From Rubritalea tangerina (GTDB lineage: Bacteria; Verrucomicrobiota; Verrucomicrobiia; Verrucomicrobiales; Akkermansiaceae), in the NCBI RefSeq assembly GCF_042683245.1, contig NZ_JBHUJB010000031.1:1-64000 (forward strand): DNA of 64,000 nt, written 5' to 3'. The position numbers and the translations under genes are program-made. Shown here piece after piece: positions 8,803 through 16,921 of the stretch. The number at the start of each line of letters is the position of its first letter. Position 1 is the first letter of the stretch. The notes beneath the pieces are model-generated. The model did no database searches and had not been told where the DNA came from. It was given only the letters and a program-made list of their open reading frames with translations.

Positions 8803-9459
8803 ATGGACAGGCATCGAGAAATCAGGGGCAGTAAAAAGCAAAGAGCGATTGGCAAGATAGCTGGTTGGGCTCTGCGTCTGGTGGGGGCGACATTGGACAT
8901 CAAGGTCACGGATCATTCGGGCTTATCTGGCAGGACTGATCAGCCAGTGCTTTGGGCGTTTTGGCATAATACCGTCTTTGTGATGCCCTATGTGAGGTTG
9001 AAATTTTTTGCGCATCGGAGGGTGGTGGTTTTGACGAGTGCGAGCAAAGACGGAGCGGTGTTAGAGCACGCGGTGGGAGTGTGTGATATCGGAGCGGTAC
9101 GCGGGTCTAGTTCAAGGCGTGCGGTGGCAGCGTTAGTAGCGTTGCGAAAAGCGATCAAGCAAGGGTTTGATGTTTGTATCACGCCGGATGGGCCGAGGGG
9201 GCCACGCTACCAGCTTCAGGCAGGCATCATCAAGATGGCGCAGGCTACGGCGACACCTGTGGTGCCGATTCGGGTGGAATTCGGGCGTTGTATTACGCTT
9301 GGAACTTGGGATGCGTTTCGGATACCGATCCCCTTTTCGAAGGTGCATGTTATCTTGGAGCAGCCGATGAATATCCCAGAGGAGATGGATGCTGAGGTCT
9401 TTGAAGGGCAGAGGCTTGAGTTGGAGGGGCGGATGCGAGTTGGATTAGAAGATATTTAG
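8803..9459 (+). CDS. DUF374 lysophospholipid acyltransferase-like protein
   Basis: Member of the DUF374 branch of the lysophospholipid acyltransferase superfamily, 218 residues. Motifs: LWAFWHNTVFVMPY (about 49-62), where the HN replaces the classic HxxxxD region, an SASKDGAVLEH segment, RGSSSRRAVAAL, and ITPDGPRGPRYQLQ (about 126-139), the family signature. Proteins of this type act at the inner membrane and are suspected of acylating lipid A-like or other lipids. It is transcribed divergently from the NifU-like gene and is followed 32 bp later by folD. Exact substrate is unknown. Confidence 0.88.
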   Translation: MDRHREIRGSKKQRAIGKIAGWALRLVGATLDIKVTDHSGLSGRTDQPVLWAFWHNTVFVMPYVRLKFFAHRRVVVLTSASKDGAVLEHAVGVCDIGAVRGSSSRRAVAALVALRKAIKQGFDVCITPDGPRGPRYQLQAGIIKMAQATATPVVPIRVEFGRCITLGTWDAFRIPIPFSKVHVILEQPMNIPEEMDAEVFEGQRLELEGRMRVGLEDI

Positions 9460-9491
9460 CTATTGTTTCTCATCGCTGGGGTCTTTAAGAA

Positions 9492-10376
9492 ATGGCCATG
9501 CACAAAATTGATGGCAAACTCGTAGCAGAAAAGGTCCTATCAGAATGTTCTGATCAAATCACAGCTTTGAAAGCCAAAGGGATCACACCGGGGCTCGCAG
9601 TGGTTTTGATTGGGGAAGACCCAGCATCTAAGGTGTATGTTGGATCTAAAGCGCGCAAGTGTGAGGAGTTAGGCATTTACTCACGCAAGATCGAGATGCC
9701 AGCTGAGTCTACTCAGGAAGAAGTGATGGCAGTAGTAAACGAACTCAACAATGACCCTGCAATTCACGGGATCTTAGTTCAGTCACCACCGCCTGCGCAC
9801 ATTGATGAGGAAGCGATTGTCCGTGCAATCAACCCAGCGAAGGACGTGGATGGGTTTCACCCAGAAAATGTGGCTAAGTTAGCATTGGAAGATCCAAGTG
9901 GGTATGTGCCATGTACGCCAGCGGGCTGTATGCGTTTGCTAAAGGACGCGGGGATTGAGACATCAGGGGCTGAGGCCGTGGTGATTGGTCGCTCTATGAT
10001 TGTGGGGAAGCCCATGGCCTTGTTGTTGATGGGTAAAGCTGGGAATGCGACAGTGACTGTTGCACACTCACGGACGAAAGATTTGGCTGAAGTTTGCCGA
10101 CGTGCGGATATTATCATTGCAGCTATTGGTAAGCCTGAATTTGTGACGGCTGATATGGTGAAGGATGGTGCGACAGTGATCGATGTGGGAATCAACCGCG
10201 TGGAGGATGCTTCCAAGAAGAGCGGTTATAAATTGGTAGGTGATGTGGCCTACGATGAGGTAGCTCCAAAGTGTCAGGCAATCACGCCAGTACCTGGAGG
10301 TGTGGGACCAATGACGATCGCAATGCTTATGCAGAATACTGTGCAGGCGGCCAAGTTTGCCAATGGCTTAGCGTAG
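9492..10376 (+). CDS. folD: Bifunctional methylene-THF dehydrogenase/cyclohydrolase FolD
   Basis: FolD, 294 residues, interconverts 5,10-methylene-THF and 10-formyl-THF with NADP. Visible motifs: YVGSKARKCEELGI with the catalytic Lys (about 54-67), VQSPPPAHID, the DVDGFHP signature, VVIGRSMIVGKPMA (nucleotide-binding loop) and PVPGGVGPMTIAML near the C-terminus. ATG 9492 and ATG 9498 are both possible starts. A strong hairpin terminator follows at about 10403. The 5-formyl-THF cyclo-ligase at 60.6 kb belongs to the same one-carbon pathway. Confidence 0.97.
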   Translation: MAMHKIDGKLVAEKVLSECSDQITALKAKGITPGLAVVLIGEDPASKVYVGSKARKCEELGIYSRKIEMPAESTQEEVMAVVNELNNDPAIHGILVQSPPPAHIDEEAIVRAINPAKDVDGFHPENVAKLALEDPSGYVPCTPAGCMRLLKDAGIETSGAEAVVIGRSMIVGKPMALLLMGKAGNATVTVAHSRTKDLAEVCRRADIIIAAIGKPEFVTADMVKDGATVIDVGINRVEDASKKSGYKLVGDVAYDEVAPKCQAITPVPGGVGPMTIAMLMQNTVQAAKFANGLA

Positions 10377-10402
10377 TGTGACGCCCTAAAATTTTACAAG
10401 AC

Positions 10403-10440
10403 AAGCCTCTGTCGGATTGGATCTGGCGGAGGCTTTTTAT
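10403..10440 (+). terminator. folD terminator
   Basis: Stem AAGCCTC / GAGGCTT around a loop of about 19 nt, followed by TTTTA. It starts 27 bp after the folD stop. Confidence 0.7.
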
Positions 10441-10450
10441 GTTAAGATGC

Positions 10451-10485
10451 GAGCCCGCATGGTGTTGTTAGCATGATGCGGGCTC
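10451..10485. terminator. Second inverted repeat between convergent genes
   Basis: Perfect 10-bp inverted repeat GAGCCCGCAT / ATGCGGGCTC with a 15-nt loop, between the convergent folD and J-protein genes. No long T-run is adjacent on either strand, so it may be a weak bidirectional terminator or a mRNA-stabilising hairpin. Confidence 0.5.
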
Positions 10486-10504
10486 TGGTTATTGCGTTTT
10501 TAGC

Positions 10505-11035
10505 TTAGAAGAGTGCTCCGTAGCGTTGTTGGAGTTGGGCGTGCCATTTTTCTAGGAATGAGAGGTCTCGGAAGGTTTGTGGGAGTGTTTCTGGTGGTGG
10601 GGACTCAGAGAGGGTTTCGGTGAGAGTGTTGAGGGAGGACTCTACAGAATGGATGAGGAGGGTGAGTTGGTCTTGGAGGTGCATGGACTCAGGTTCTAAC
10701 AATGCCTTGGCGAGAGCGCTGTTAGCTGATGATTTTTTACGGATGAAGGCATCTGTATTTTGGAGCAAGGAACCCACTTGCATGAAGAGGTCCATGAGGT
10801 GGTTACTGACAGCACCACGGGAATCGAATTCGATATTTGTGGCCTCCATGTAGGCTTGAAGTCTTTTGGAAGGAGACTTTAGGGTTTGGTAGGCGCGGTT
10901 GATTTGGTCAAAAGTGCTTCGCTCACCGCCTTTATCGGGGTGGTGCTGGGCAGCGAGATCACGGTAGAGGTTCTGGAGTTGGTCCTCGTCAACAAGGAGT
11001 GATGGGGGAAGCGAGAAGGTGGCAAAGGGGCTCAT
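10505..11035 (-). CDS. J-domain co-chaperone, HscB-like
   Basis: Protein of 176 residues with an N-terminal J-domain (about 1-60) carrying the essential HPD tripeptide in AAQHHPDKGGE (about residues 29-39), which stimulates Hsp70 ATPase. The C-terminal two-thirds is helical and resembles the helical C-domain of HscB, which binds the IscU scaffold; an IscU-like gene is 2 kb away but on a separate transcript. The start codon overlaps the tcdA stop region by 4 bp, so the pair is translationally coupled. It may be either an HscB or a generic short J-protein. Confidence 0.8.
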   Translation of the reverse strand: MSPFATFSLPPSLLVDEDQLQNLYRDLAAQHHPDKGGERSTFDQINRAYQTLKSPSKRLQAYMEATNIEFDSRGAVSNHLMDLFMQVGSLLQNTDAFIRKKSSANSALAKALLEPESMHLQDQLTLLIHSVESSLNTLTETLSESPPPETLPQTFRDLSFLEKWHAQLQQRYGALF

Positions 11036-11850
11036 GCTTGTTTGGTGGAGGAAGTGAGGTGGTTGAGTGCGCGTTCTGCGGCAAAGAGGCCGACAGTGGC
11101 AGTCATATGAGTGATGGAGCCGTAACCGCTGGCACAGTTGAGGCGCATATCACGCCCATCGGCGTCAGTAGGGCGCTCACAGGAAACAGATCCATCGGCC
11201 TGAGGGAAGAGTGCCTGCTCGGTGGAATAGATAGCTTCGACACCGAACTTCTTTGGCTTCTTCTTTGTGGTATTCCCTTTTGGAAATCCGTACTGGCTGC
11301 GTAATTTTGTACGTACTTGAGCGAGGAGAGCGTCGTTAGTTACGCGTGTTAGGTCATCGACTTGAATGAGTGAAGGGTTGCGCAGGCCACCAGCTCCACC
11401 GCAGCAGATGATCGGGATTTGGCGTTTTTTGCATTCGGCGACGAGGTGGGTCTTTTCTTTGACCCGGTCGATTGCGTCGACGACTACATCATAGGAGGCA
11501 TTGAAGAAGTCATTGGCTGATCTTTCTGAATAGAAGCCTTGGATATTGTTGACTTGGCATTCGGGGTTGATGGCTTGGATACGTGACTCCATGGCGTCGG
11601 TTTTTTGTTGGCCGATGTTGCCATCCATTGCATGCAGTTGGCGATTGATGTTGGTGGTACAAATTTCGTCGAGGTCGAGCATTGTGATTTGGCCGACACC
11701 GGAACGGGCGAGAGCCTCGACGGTCCATGAGCCAACACCTCCAATACCGACGACAGCAATATGTGCATTGGAGAAGGTCTCGAGAGCATCGACGCCGTAG
11801 AGCCGTGCGATGCCACCGAATCTGGCGATGGTATTTTCGGAGAGGTTCAT
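11032..11850 (-). CDS. tcdA: tRNA threonylcarbamoyladenosine dehydratase (TcdA)
   Basis: ThiF/E1-like ATPase of 272 residues, matching TcdA (CsdL), which cyclises t6A37 in ANN-decoding tRNAs to ct6A. It shows the IARFGGIARLYG start typical of this subfamily, an ATP-binding glycine loop IAVVGIGGVGSW (about 31-42), LDLDEICTTNINRQ (about 58-71), and a conserved DAIDRVKEK motif (about 125-133). The end is shortened relative to the E. coli protein, which is usual for the family outside enterobacteria. It overlaps the downstream J-protein by 4 bp. Confidence 0.92.
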   Translation of the reverse strand: MNLSENTIARFGGIARLYGVDALETFSNAHIAVVGIGGVGSWTVEALARSGVGQITMLDLDEICTTNINRQLHAMDGNIGQQKTDAMESRIQAINPECQVNNIQGFYSERSANDFFNASYDVVVDAIDRVKEKTHLVAECKKRQIPIICCGGAGGLRNPSLIQVDDLTRVTNDALLAQVRTKLRSQYGFPKGNTTKKKPKKFGVEAIYSTEQALFPQADGSVSCERPTDADGRDMRLNCASGYGSITHMTATVGLFAAERALNHLTSSTKQA

Positions 11851-11931
11851 GAAGGGTGACTAGATTGCTTGGCAGCGAGGTACGCGCAGATAGGCAATAA
11901 AAGCTAGAAAAATTCGCTTTGAGGGTAGGGA

Positions 11932-12474
11932 TCAGAGCAAGCCGAGTTCTTTGGCTTTATAGAGGCTGGCGTGGATTTTGAAGTCGATCTGGTAGCCTTG
12001 CTGTTGTTTTTGGGCGAGGAAGGTATCGATGGACTCGAGAGGGACGAGGTGGACGGTGATGTCTTCACCTTCGACGCCTCCTCCTTCGTGTTCTTTTGTG
12101 AGTCCAGTGGCAGCGAACATATGGGTGACTTCAGGAGTCATGCCAGCAGAGGTGGGGCTTGCAAGTAGTTCCGTTATTTTGGAGGCACGGTAGCCAGTTT
12201 CCTCGAGCAATTCACGGCCAGCGCAGTCGGCGATGGTTTCCCCTTCAAATTCTGGCTCATCGCCTACTAAGCCAGCTGGCACTTCTATCACGCGTGCTTG
12301 CATTGGGATTCGAAATTGTTCAACGAGGACGATTTCTTTTTGGTCGGTAATTGGGAGGATCGTGGCACAGACGGAGGCGTTAGGGCGGAGGGCAAATTCC
12401 CAAGTGCCCCGTTGGTAGAGTCCTAGGTATTTTCCTTCGTGCAAGACGTCTATTTCGTTCATGCGCCTATCCAA
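11932..12474 (-). CDS. Nudix hydrolase, ADP-ribose pyrophosphatase-like
   Basis: Nudix hydrolase, 180 residues. The Nudix box is recognisable as PAGLVGDEPEFEGETIADC followed by AGRELLEETGY (about residues 66-95), with the REXXEE core intact and the longer loop typical of ADP-ribose/sugar-nucleotide pyrophosphatases. The upstream VEQFRIPM segment is also typical of that group. Likely reaction is hydrolysis of ADP-ribose or a related nucleoside diphosphate-sugar. Single gene with about 80 bp on the downstream side to tcdA. Confidence 0.88.
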   Translation of the reverse strand: MDRRMNEIDVLHEGKYLGLYQRGTWEFALRPNASVCATILPITDQKEIVLVEQFRIPMQARVIEVPAGLVGDEPEFEGETIADCAGRELLEETGYRASKITELLASPTSAGMTPEVTHMFAATGLTKEHEGGGVEGEDITVHLVPLESIDTFLAQKQQQGYQIDFKIHASLYKAKELGLL

Positions 12475-12579
12475 GCGAGGAGATGGGCTGGAGTAAATTT
12501 CTTTTTATATTGAGGATCGTGTGGGGGGACGGATCCATCACGAAGTATGTCGGGTGGCACTCTAGGGGGGGGAGGGTTT

Positions 12580-12960
12580 TTACTGAGTGAAGTGTGTGAG
12601 CGCGACGATACCAATTGCCATGGCTAGCATCAGCAGTGAGGGGAGGGCTTTCACGAATGGGTCTTTCACTTTCAGATGCATACTGAATGCTCCAAGCATT
12701 AAGAAAATGAGAGTTAGAGCGGCTGGCATAGTAAATGATGGAAACCAGAGACCTAACAACAGGGATATTGCTATGAGGACTTTGAGAGTACCGATCAGAT
12801 ACATAAATATTGGCGGCAAGCCGTAGACCGCAAATTCTTCTCGCATAGAGTGCGCTGTTCCGCCTCGGTAGGGAGTCGATTTTTTTGCTCTGATGAGCCA
12901 GACGTTAAGTAACCCAAAAGCAACAATGAGGTGGAGACTGAATAGAAGAATATCCATCAT
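12580..12960 (-). CDS. DoxX-like four-helix membrane protein
   Basis: Integral membrane protein of 126 residues with four predicted helices: about 2-24, 48-70, 74-93 and 104-123. The pattern, a short polar loop after helix 1 (RAKKSTPYRGGTAHSMREEF) and a conserved-looking GLPPIFMYLIGTLKV, is that of DoxX/DoxD-like proteins. Function is unknown; related proteins have been linked to redox or sulfur metabolism in some organisms. Stands alone. Confidence 0.75.
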   Translation of the reverse strand: MMDILLFSLHLIVAFGLLNVWLIRAKKSTPYRGGTAHSMREEFAVYGLPPIFMYLIGTLKVLIAISLLLGLWFPSFTMPAALTLIFLMLGAFSMHLKVKDPFVKALPSLLMLAMAIGIVALTHFTQ

Positions 12961-13253
12961 GCTTCATTGTAGCAGAGAACCGGTAGGGGGTTCAATGAAG
13001 ATACTAACAAAGGAGGTGGGGGTTATACCATCTCTCGGCTCGGAATAGACGAATGGGGTGTGGTTCAATCTTATGAAGTTTGCGCTTCGCGATTTTAGAG
13101 TAAATCGGATTATCTTACAGAATCTCGTCGTTGTCATTCAGTTGTCCCGCGCGTGCTGGACTCCTTCACTCCGCCTTGATATTCAGCAAGCTCATTCCGT
13201 CCATACCGTTTCTCTCAATGGTATTACTCTATCAGAAGCTTGGAGATAGGAAG

Positions 13254-13982
13254 TTATGGGAGCTTCCAATCGGCTTTAAGTTTTTGGTATTCGGCTTGAG
13301 GCAGGAGCACGTAGAGGGGAGATTTGTTGGGGTCAATTTTGCTAATGAGCAATCTGAGTTGAGCCTCAGGGAGTGTGGTGCAACCGGCGGTGGCTGATTT
13401 TCCGCCATTTCTCCAGATGTGGAAGAAGATTGCGGAGCCTGCGTTAGGTTTAGCTTTGGTTTTTGGAGTAGCAGTGTTGTGGCCGATATAGAGTTTGAGT
13501 GAATGGGGGTAATCGTTTTGTCGCATCTGCGCTTTCTTTTCCCAGGTTGTGGAGGGTTCATGATTGAGACGCAGGTGTCGGTTGTAGTACGGGGAGGAGG
13601 AGTCCTCGACCCAAAGGTCACGAGTGGTGACTTGGGTGTAAGGGAGTGATCTGTGTTTTTTGATACTTTTATGAACACCATAGGCACCACCAATTTGGAA
13701 GACTCCGGCTGGGGCGCGTTTATCTCCTTCGCGCTTGAGGTAAGGTTTGCTTTGGTAGGGATGGATTCCGCGTCCCCAAGCGAGGCCACTTTTTCCGAGT
13801 CTTCCGGTGACGGAGGCGGTGAGGGCCTTCCACTGATTGTCCTTACGTTCGTAGAGGGTGACTGTGACGTAGGAGGAATTCCAAGACTTAGCGGTGCCGA
13901 CGACGACTTGGCGCGACTGTTGCGGGAGCTGCCAGGCTGAAATGGGGAGTGTGAGTGAGAGTAGGATGAAAAGCCAACGCAT
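13254..13982 (-). CDS. Secreted L,D-transpeptidase-like (YkuD) protein
   Basis: Exported protein of about 242 residues. The start at ATG 13982 gives a good signal peptide (MRWLFILLSLTLPISAW); an ATG at 14021 adds 13 codons. The YkuD-like active-site block is GSAIFFHIWRNGG...ATAGCTTL (about 182-204), with the His and the Cys of the HxxN/SxGC-type motif. Members form 3-3 cross-links in peptidoglycan or attach proteins to it. The preceding APAGVFQIGGAYG segment also fits the family. The S of the SxGC motif is replaced by Thr-Ala (TAGC). Activity is likely but not certain. Confidence 0.85.
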   Translation of the reverse strand: MRWLFILLSLTLPISAWQLPQQSRQVVVGTAKSWNSSYVTVTLYERKDNQWKALTASVTGRLGKSGLAWGRGIHPYQSKPYLKREGDKRAPAGVFQIGGAYGVHKSIKKHRSLPYTQVTTRDLWVEDSSSPYYNRHLRLNHEPSTTWEKKAQMRQNDYPHSLKLYIGHNTATPKTKAKPNAGSAIFFHIWRNGGKSATAGCTTLPEAQLRLLISKIDPNKSPLYVLLPQAEYQKLKADWKLP

Positions 13983-14278
13983 AGTATCTATAGTAATGCG
14001 TTGTTTGGTGATGGCTTGCAAGAACGAGTGTGTTTTGACTCTCGGTTTTATGTAGGGAGAGTGTGGAGCTGGAATGTGTGCATCAATTGCATTTGTGCTG
14101 TCGAAAGTTTATGAGAGTGTGGGGCAAGGATTGCTGCGCATCGCTATGGTGCTAGTTGGGAGAAATCGGAGAATGGGGGAAGGATTGTCTGACTCGGTGC
14201 CGTTTTTTTATCAAACAGTGATTCGCCCCAGCTGAATCCCGCTTGATCATTCTGAAAATCTGGCGTAGGTAGCCGGTA

Positions 14279-15469
14279 ATGAACGCGCAATTACCTGATG
14301 CCAGTGGCCACTTTGGCACCTATGGTGGGATGTTTGTCCCTGAGACCTTAATGGCACCACTGCAAGACCTTGCTGCGGAATACGAGAAGGCGAAGGCTGA
14401 TCCGTCATTCCAGGAAGAACTTGACTATCTATTACGCCAGTATTGTGGACGTCCGACGCCATTGTACTACGCGGAGCGCTGGACAGAGCTTCTTGGCGGA
14501 GCGAAAATTTATTTGAAGCGTGAGGATTTGCTGCACACAGGTGCGCACAAGATTAATAATGCGATTGGTCAGATTTTGTTGGCTAAGCGTATCGGCAAGC
14601 AACGTATCATTGCTGAGACAGGAGCTGGCCAGCATGGTGTGGCGACTGCGACTGTTTGTGCGCGCTTCGGCATGGAGTGTATTGTGTACATGGGAGCGGT
14701 TGATATGGAGCGCCAAGCGCTGAATGTTGCGCGGATGCGCCTATTAGGTGCTGAGGTTAGAGCTGTAGAAACTGGGCAGGCGACGCTCAAAGACGCAGTC
14801 AATGAAGCGATGCGTGACTGGGTTGCGACTGTGGATCACACGCATTACATTCTGGGTTCTGCATTAGGCTCACATCCGTTTCCTATGATGGTGCGTGATT
14901 TCCACAGAGTGATTGGTCTAGAAGCGCGCGAGCAAATTCTGGAACAAGAGGGTCGCTTACCTGACTTGTGTGTGGCTTGTGTGGGCGGTGGCTCAAACGC
15001 GATCGGATTATTCCACCCATTCGTGGAGGATGAGAGTGTTGCCTTGATGGGGGTGGAAGCTGGAGGAGAAGGCATCGTCAAGGAGCGCCATGCAGCTCGC
15101 TTCCAAGGGGGCAAGTTAGGAGTGCTTCAAGGGACGAAGACTTGGTTGTTGGCAGATGAGGATGGCCAGATTGAGTTAACTCACTCAGTCAGTGCTGGAC
15201 TTGATTATGCCGCGATTGGACCAGAGCATGCGTATTTAAAGGACATTGGCAGAGCTGATTATTCTTACGCCACTGACGACGAGGCATTGGCTGCGTTTCA
15301 GGAATTAGCCTCATCTGAGGGGATTATTCCGGCGTTAGAGAGTTCTCACGCGATGGCTTACGTGAGCAAGGTGGCACCTACGATGGAGAAAGATCAAATT
15401 ATCATCGCGAACCTCTCTGGGCGTGGTGACAAGGACATGGAGCAAGCTGCGAAGCATCTTGAGCTTTGA
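14279..15469 (+). CDS. trpB: Tryptophan synthase beta chain
   Basis: TrpB, 396 residues, PLP enzyme joining indole and serine. The Schiff-base lysine is K91 in HTGAHKINNAIG. The phosphate-binding GGGSNAIG loop is at about 233-240. The N-terminal FGTYGGMFVPETLM is classic for TrpB1. No trpA, trpC or other trp gene is adjacent, so the pathway is dispersed. A strong hairpin terminator follows, and the next gene is convergent. The roughly 250-bp upstream region shows no leader peptide or T-box that I could recognise. Confidence 0.97.
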   Translation: MNAQLPDASGHFGTYGGMFVPETLMAPLQDLAAEYEKAKADPSFQEELDYLLRQYCGRPTPLYYAERWTELLGGAKIYLKREDLLHTGAHKINNAIGQILLAKRIGKQRIIAETGAGQHGVATATVCARFGMECIVYMGAVDMERQALNVARMRLLGAEVRAVETGQATLKDAVNEAMRDWVATVDHTHYILGSALGSHPFPMMVRDFHRVIGLEAREQILEQEGRLPDLCVACVGGGSNAIGLFHPFVEDESVALMGVEAGGEGIVKERHAARFQGGKLGVLQGTKTWLLADEDGQIELTHSVSAGLDYAAIGPEHAYLKDIGRADYSYATDDEALAAFQELASSEGIIPALESSHAMAYVSKVAPTMEKDQIIIANLSGRGDKDMEQAAKHLEL

Positions 15470-15481
15470 TAGAGGGAGGGG

Positions 15482-15515
15482 GCCACGGTGGTGAGGAATT
15501 CACCGTGGCTTTGTT
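15482..15515. terminator. Bidirectional terminator between trpB and ALDH gene
   Basis: Perfect 9-bp stem GCCACGGTG / CACCGTGGC with a 10-nt loop, followed on + by TTTGTTG. It sits between convergent genes and is therefore likely shared. Confidence 0.7.
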
Positions 15516-15524
15516 GAGTGGGGC

Positions 15525-16919
15525 TTACTCGGTGGAGTAGTTGATTAGGATCATTTTTTCTTGGGTCATATCGTGGACTGTTTGCTCGATACCACCCAAG
15601 CCTAGTCCTGAGGTTTTGCGGCCACCAAAGGGCATCCAATCGACTCGGAATGCCGTGTGGTCGTTGATCATGACAGCGGTTGCGTCGAGTTGGGAAGCCG
15701 CTTGCATGGCAGTGTCGATATCTTGAGTGAAGATAGAAGATTGGAAGGCGACATTGAGTCCATTGGCATCTTGGATTGCATGGTCGAGGTTTTCATAACC
15801 ATAGAGGCATAGTACTGGGCCGAATACTTCTTGGGTGCTTACTTTGCTATTTTTGTTAGGTGAGAGGAGGATGGTGGGGGCGTAGGTTGTTTCAGATAGA
15901 ATTTCTCCTCCACAGAGTAGAGACGCACCTTCTTCGATGGCTTCTTCTACCCATTGGTGGACGCGCTGGACTTCGTTAGGAGTAATAAGGGGGCCCACTT
16001 GAGTTTCGTGCTCTAAGGGGTCACCTACGATGAGTTGTTCAGCTGCTTCTTTTAGGAGCTCTGCGAGTTGGTAAAGAATAGTCTGTTGGATGTAGACACG
16101 TTGGACTGAGACGCAGACTTGGCCAGCGTGGTAGAAGCCGCCTTTCGTGAGGGATGGAACGACTTTTTTGAGGTCTGCATCGGGCTCTATGATTGCGGGG
16201 GCGACACCTCCGTGCTCGAGTGCACAGCGGGTGCCGGGAGCGATTTTACTACGCAATGACCAACCCACACGGCCGGAACCAATGAAGCTGAGGAAGTTGA
16301 CACGCGGGTCGGTAGCAAGACTTTCAGCGACTGGGGCCTTACACAGGGCTACTTGGCACCAGTCAGTTGGGAGGCCAGCATCGATGAGAATATCTCGAAA
16401 TGCGATGCATGAGAGTGGGGTGGTGCCAGCGGGTTTGACGATGACTGGGCAGCCGGCGGCGACGGCTGTAGCCACTTGGTGGACAATGAGGTTGAGTGGG
16501 TGGTTGAATGCTGAGATGGCGACCACGACACCTATAGGTTCACGAGATGTGTGTGCTAGGCGGTGTGCTGAAGCTGGAGTGTGGCCCATGGGGACTGGAC
16601 TACCGGTGAGGGAATTAATGGCTTCGGCGGCAAGTTTGACGCCTTCGATTGCTCTATTGACTTCAACCATGGTGTCGGCCCAGGGCTTCCCTCCTTCTCT
16701 AGCGGCTTGTTGTGCGAGGGTATTACGGTGCTCTAACATCAGCTCGGCAGCTCTTTTCAGAATCGAGTGGCGTTCCCAAGCTGGGAGCTGGTTGTGTTTG
16801 TCATCAGCAAGTGTTCGCGCCGTAGTGAGGGCTTTATCAATAGCTGAGTCATCTAGCAGAGGAAGCTCAGCAATGAGTTCTTGTTGATAGGCTGAGTATA
16901 CTTTGAGTGTGTTAGACAT
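15525..16919 (-). CDS. NAD(P)-dependent aldehyde dehydrogenase
   Basis: Aldehyde dehydrogenase superfamily, 464 residues. Motifs: AISAFNHPLNLIVHQ (about 135-149), SFIGSGRVG (cofactor loop), catalytic Glu in LEHGG (about 235-239), and nucleophile Cys in AGQVCVSVQR (about 267-276). The C-terminal PFGGRKTSGLG is typical. The start lies 2 bp after the stop of the acetolactate synthase-like gene, so the two form one operon. This pairing recurs in other bacteria, suggesting the ALDH removes an aldehyde that is a substrate or product of the ThDP enzyme. The real aldehyde is unknown. Confidence 0.92.
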   Translation of the reverse strand: MSNTLKVYSAYQQELIAELPLLDDSAIDKALTTARTLADDKHNQLPAWERHSILKRAAELMLEHRNTLAQQAAREGGKPWADTMVEVNRAIEGVKLAAEAINSLTGSPVPMGHTPASAHRLAHTSREPIGVVVAISAFNHPLNLIVHQVATAVAAGCPVIVKPAGTTPLSCIAFRDILIDAGLPTDWCQVALCKAPVAESLATDPRVNFLSFIGSGRVGWSLRSKIAPGTRCALEHGGVAPAIIEPDADLKKVVPSLTKGGFYHAGQVCVSVQRVYIQQTILYQLAELLKEAAEQLIVGDPLEHETQVGPLITPNEVQRVHQWVEEAIEEGASLLCGGEILSETTYAPTILLSPNKNSKVSTQEVFGPVLCLYGYENLDHAIQDANGLNVAFQSSIFTQDIDTAMQAASQLDATAVMINDHTAFRVDWMPFGGRKTSGLGLGGIEQTVHDMTQEKMILINYSTE

Positions 16920-16921
16920 GG

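Noticed and set aside
8677..8916. 80-codon N-terminal extension of the IscU-like protein
   Set aside because: Pro/Ser-rich with no family similarity and it overlaps the divergent acyltransferase gene.
13058..13249. 63-codon ORF on + between the DoxX-like and transpeptidase-like genes
   Set aside because: No ribosome-binding site in position, composition unlike protein, overlaps nothing conserved; the roughly 290-bp gap holds nothing else I can support.
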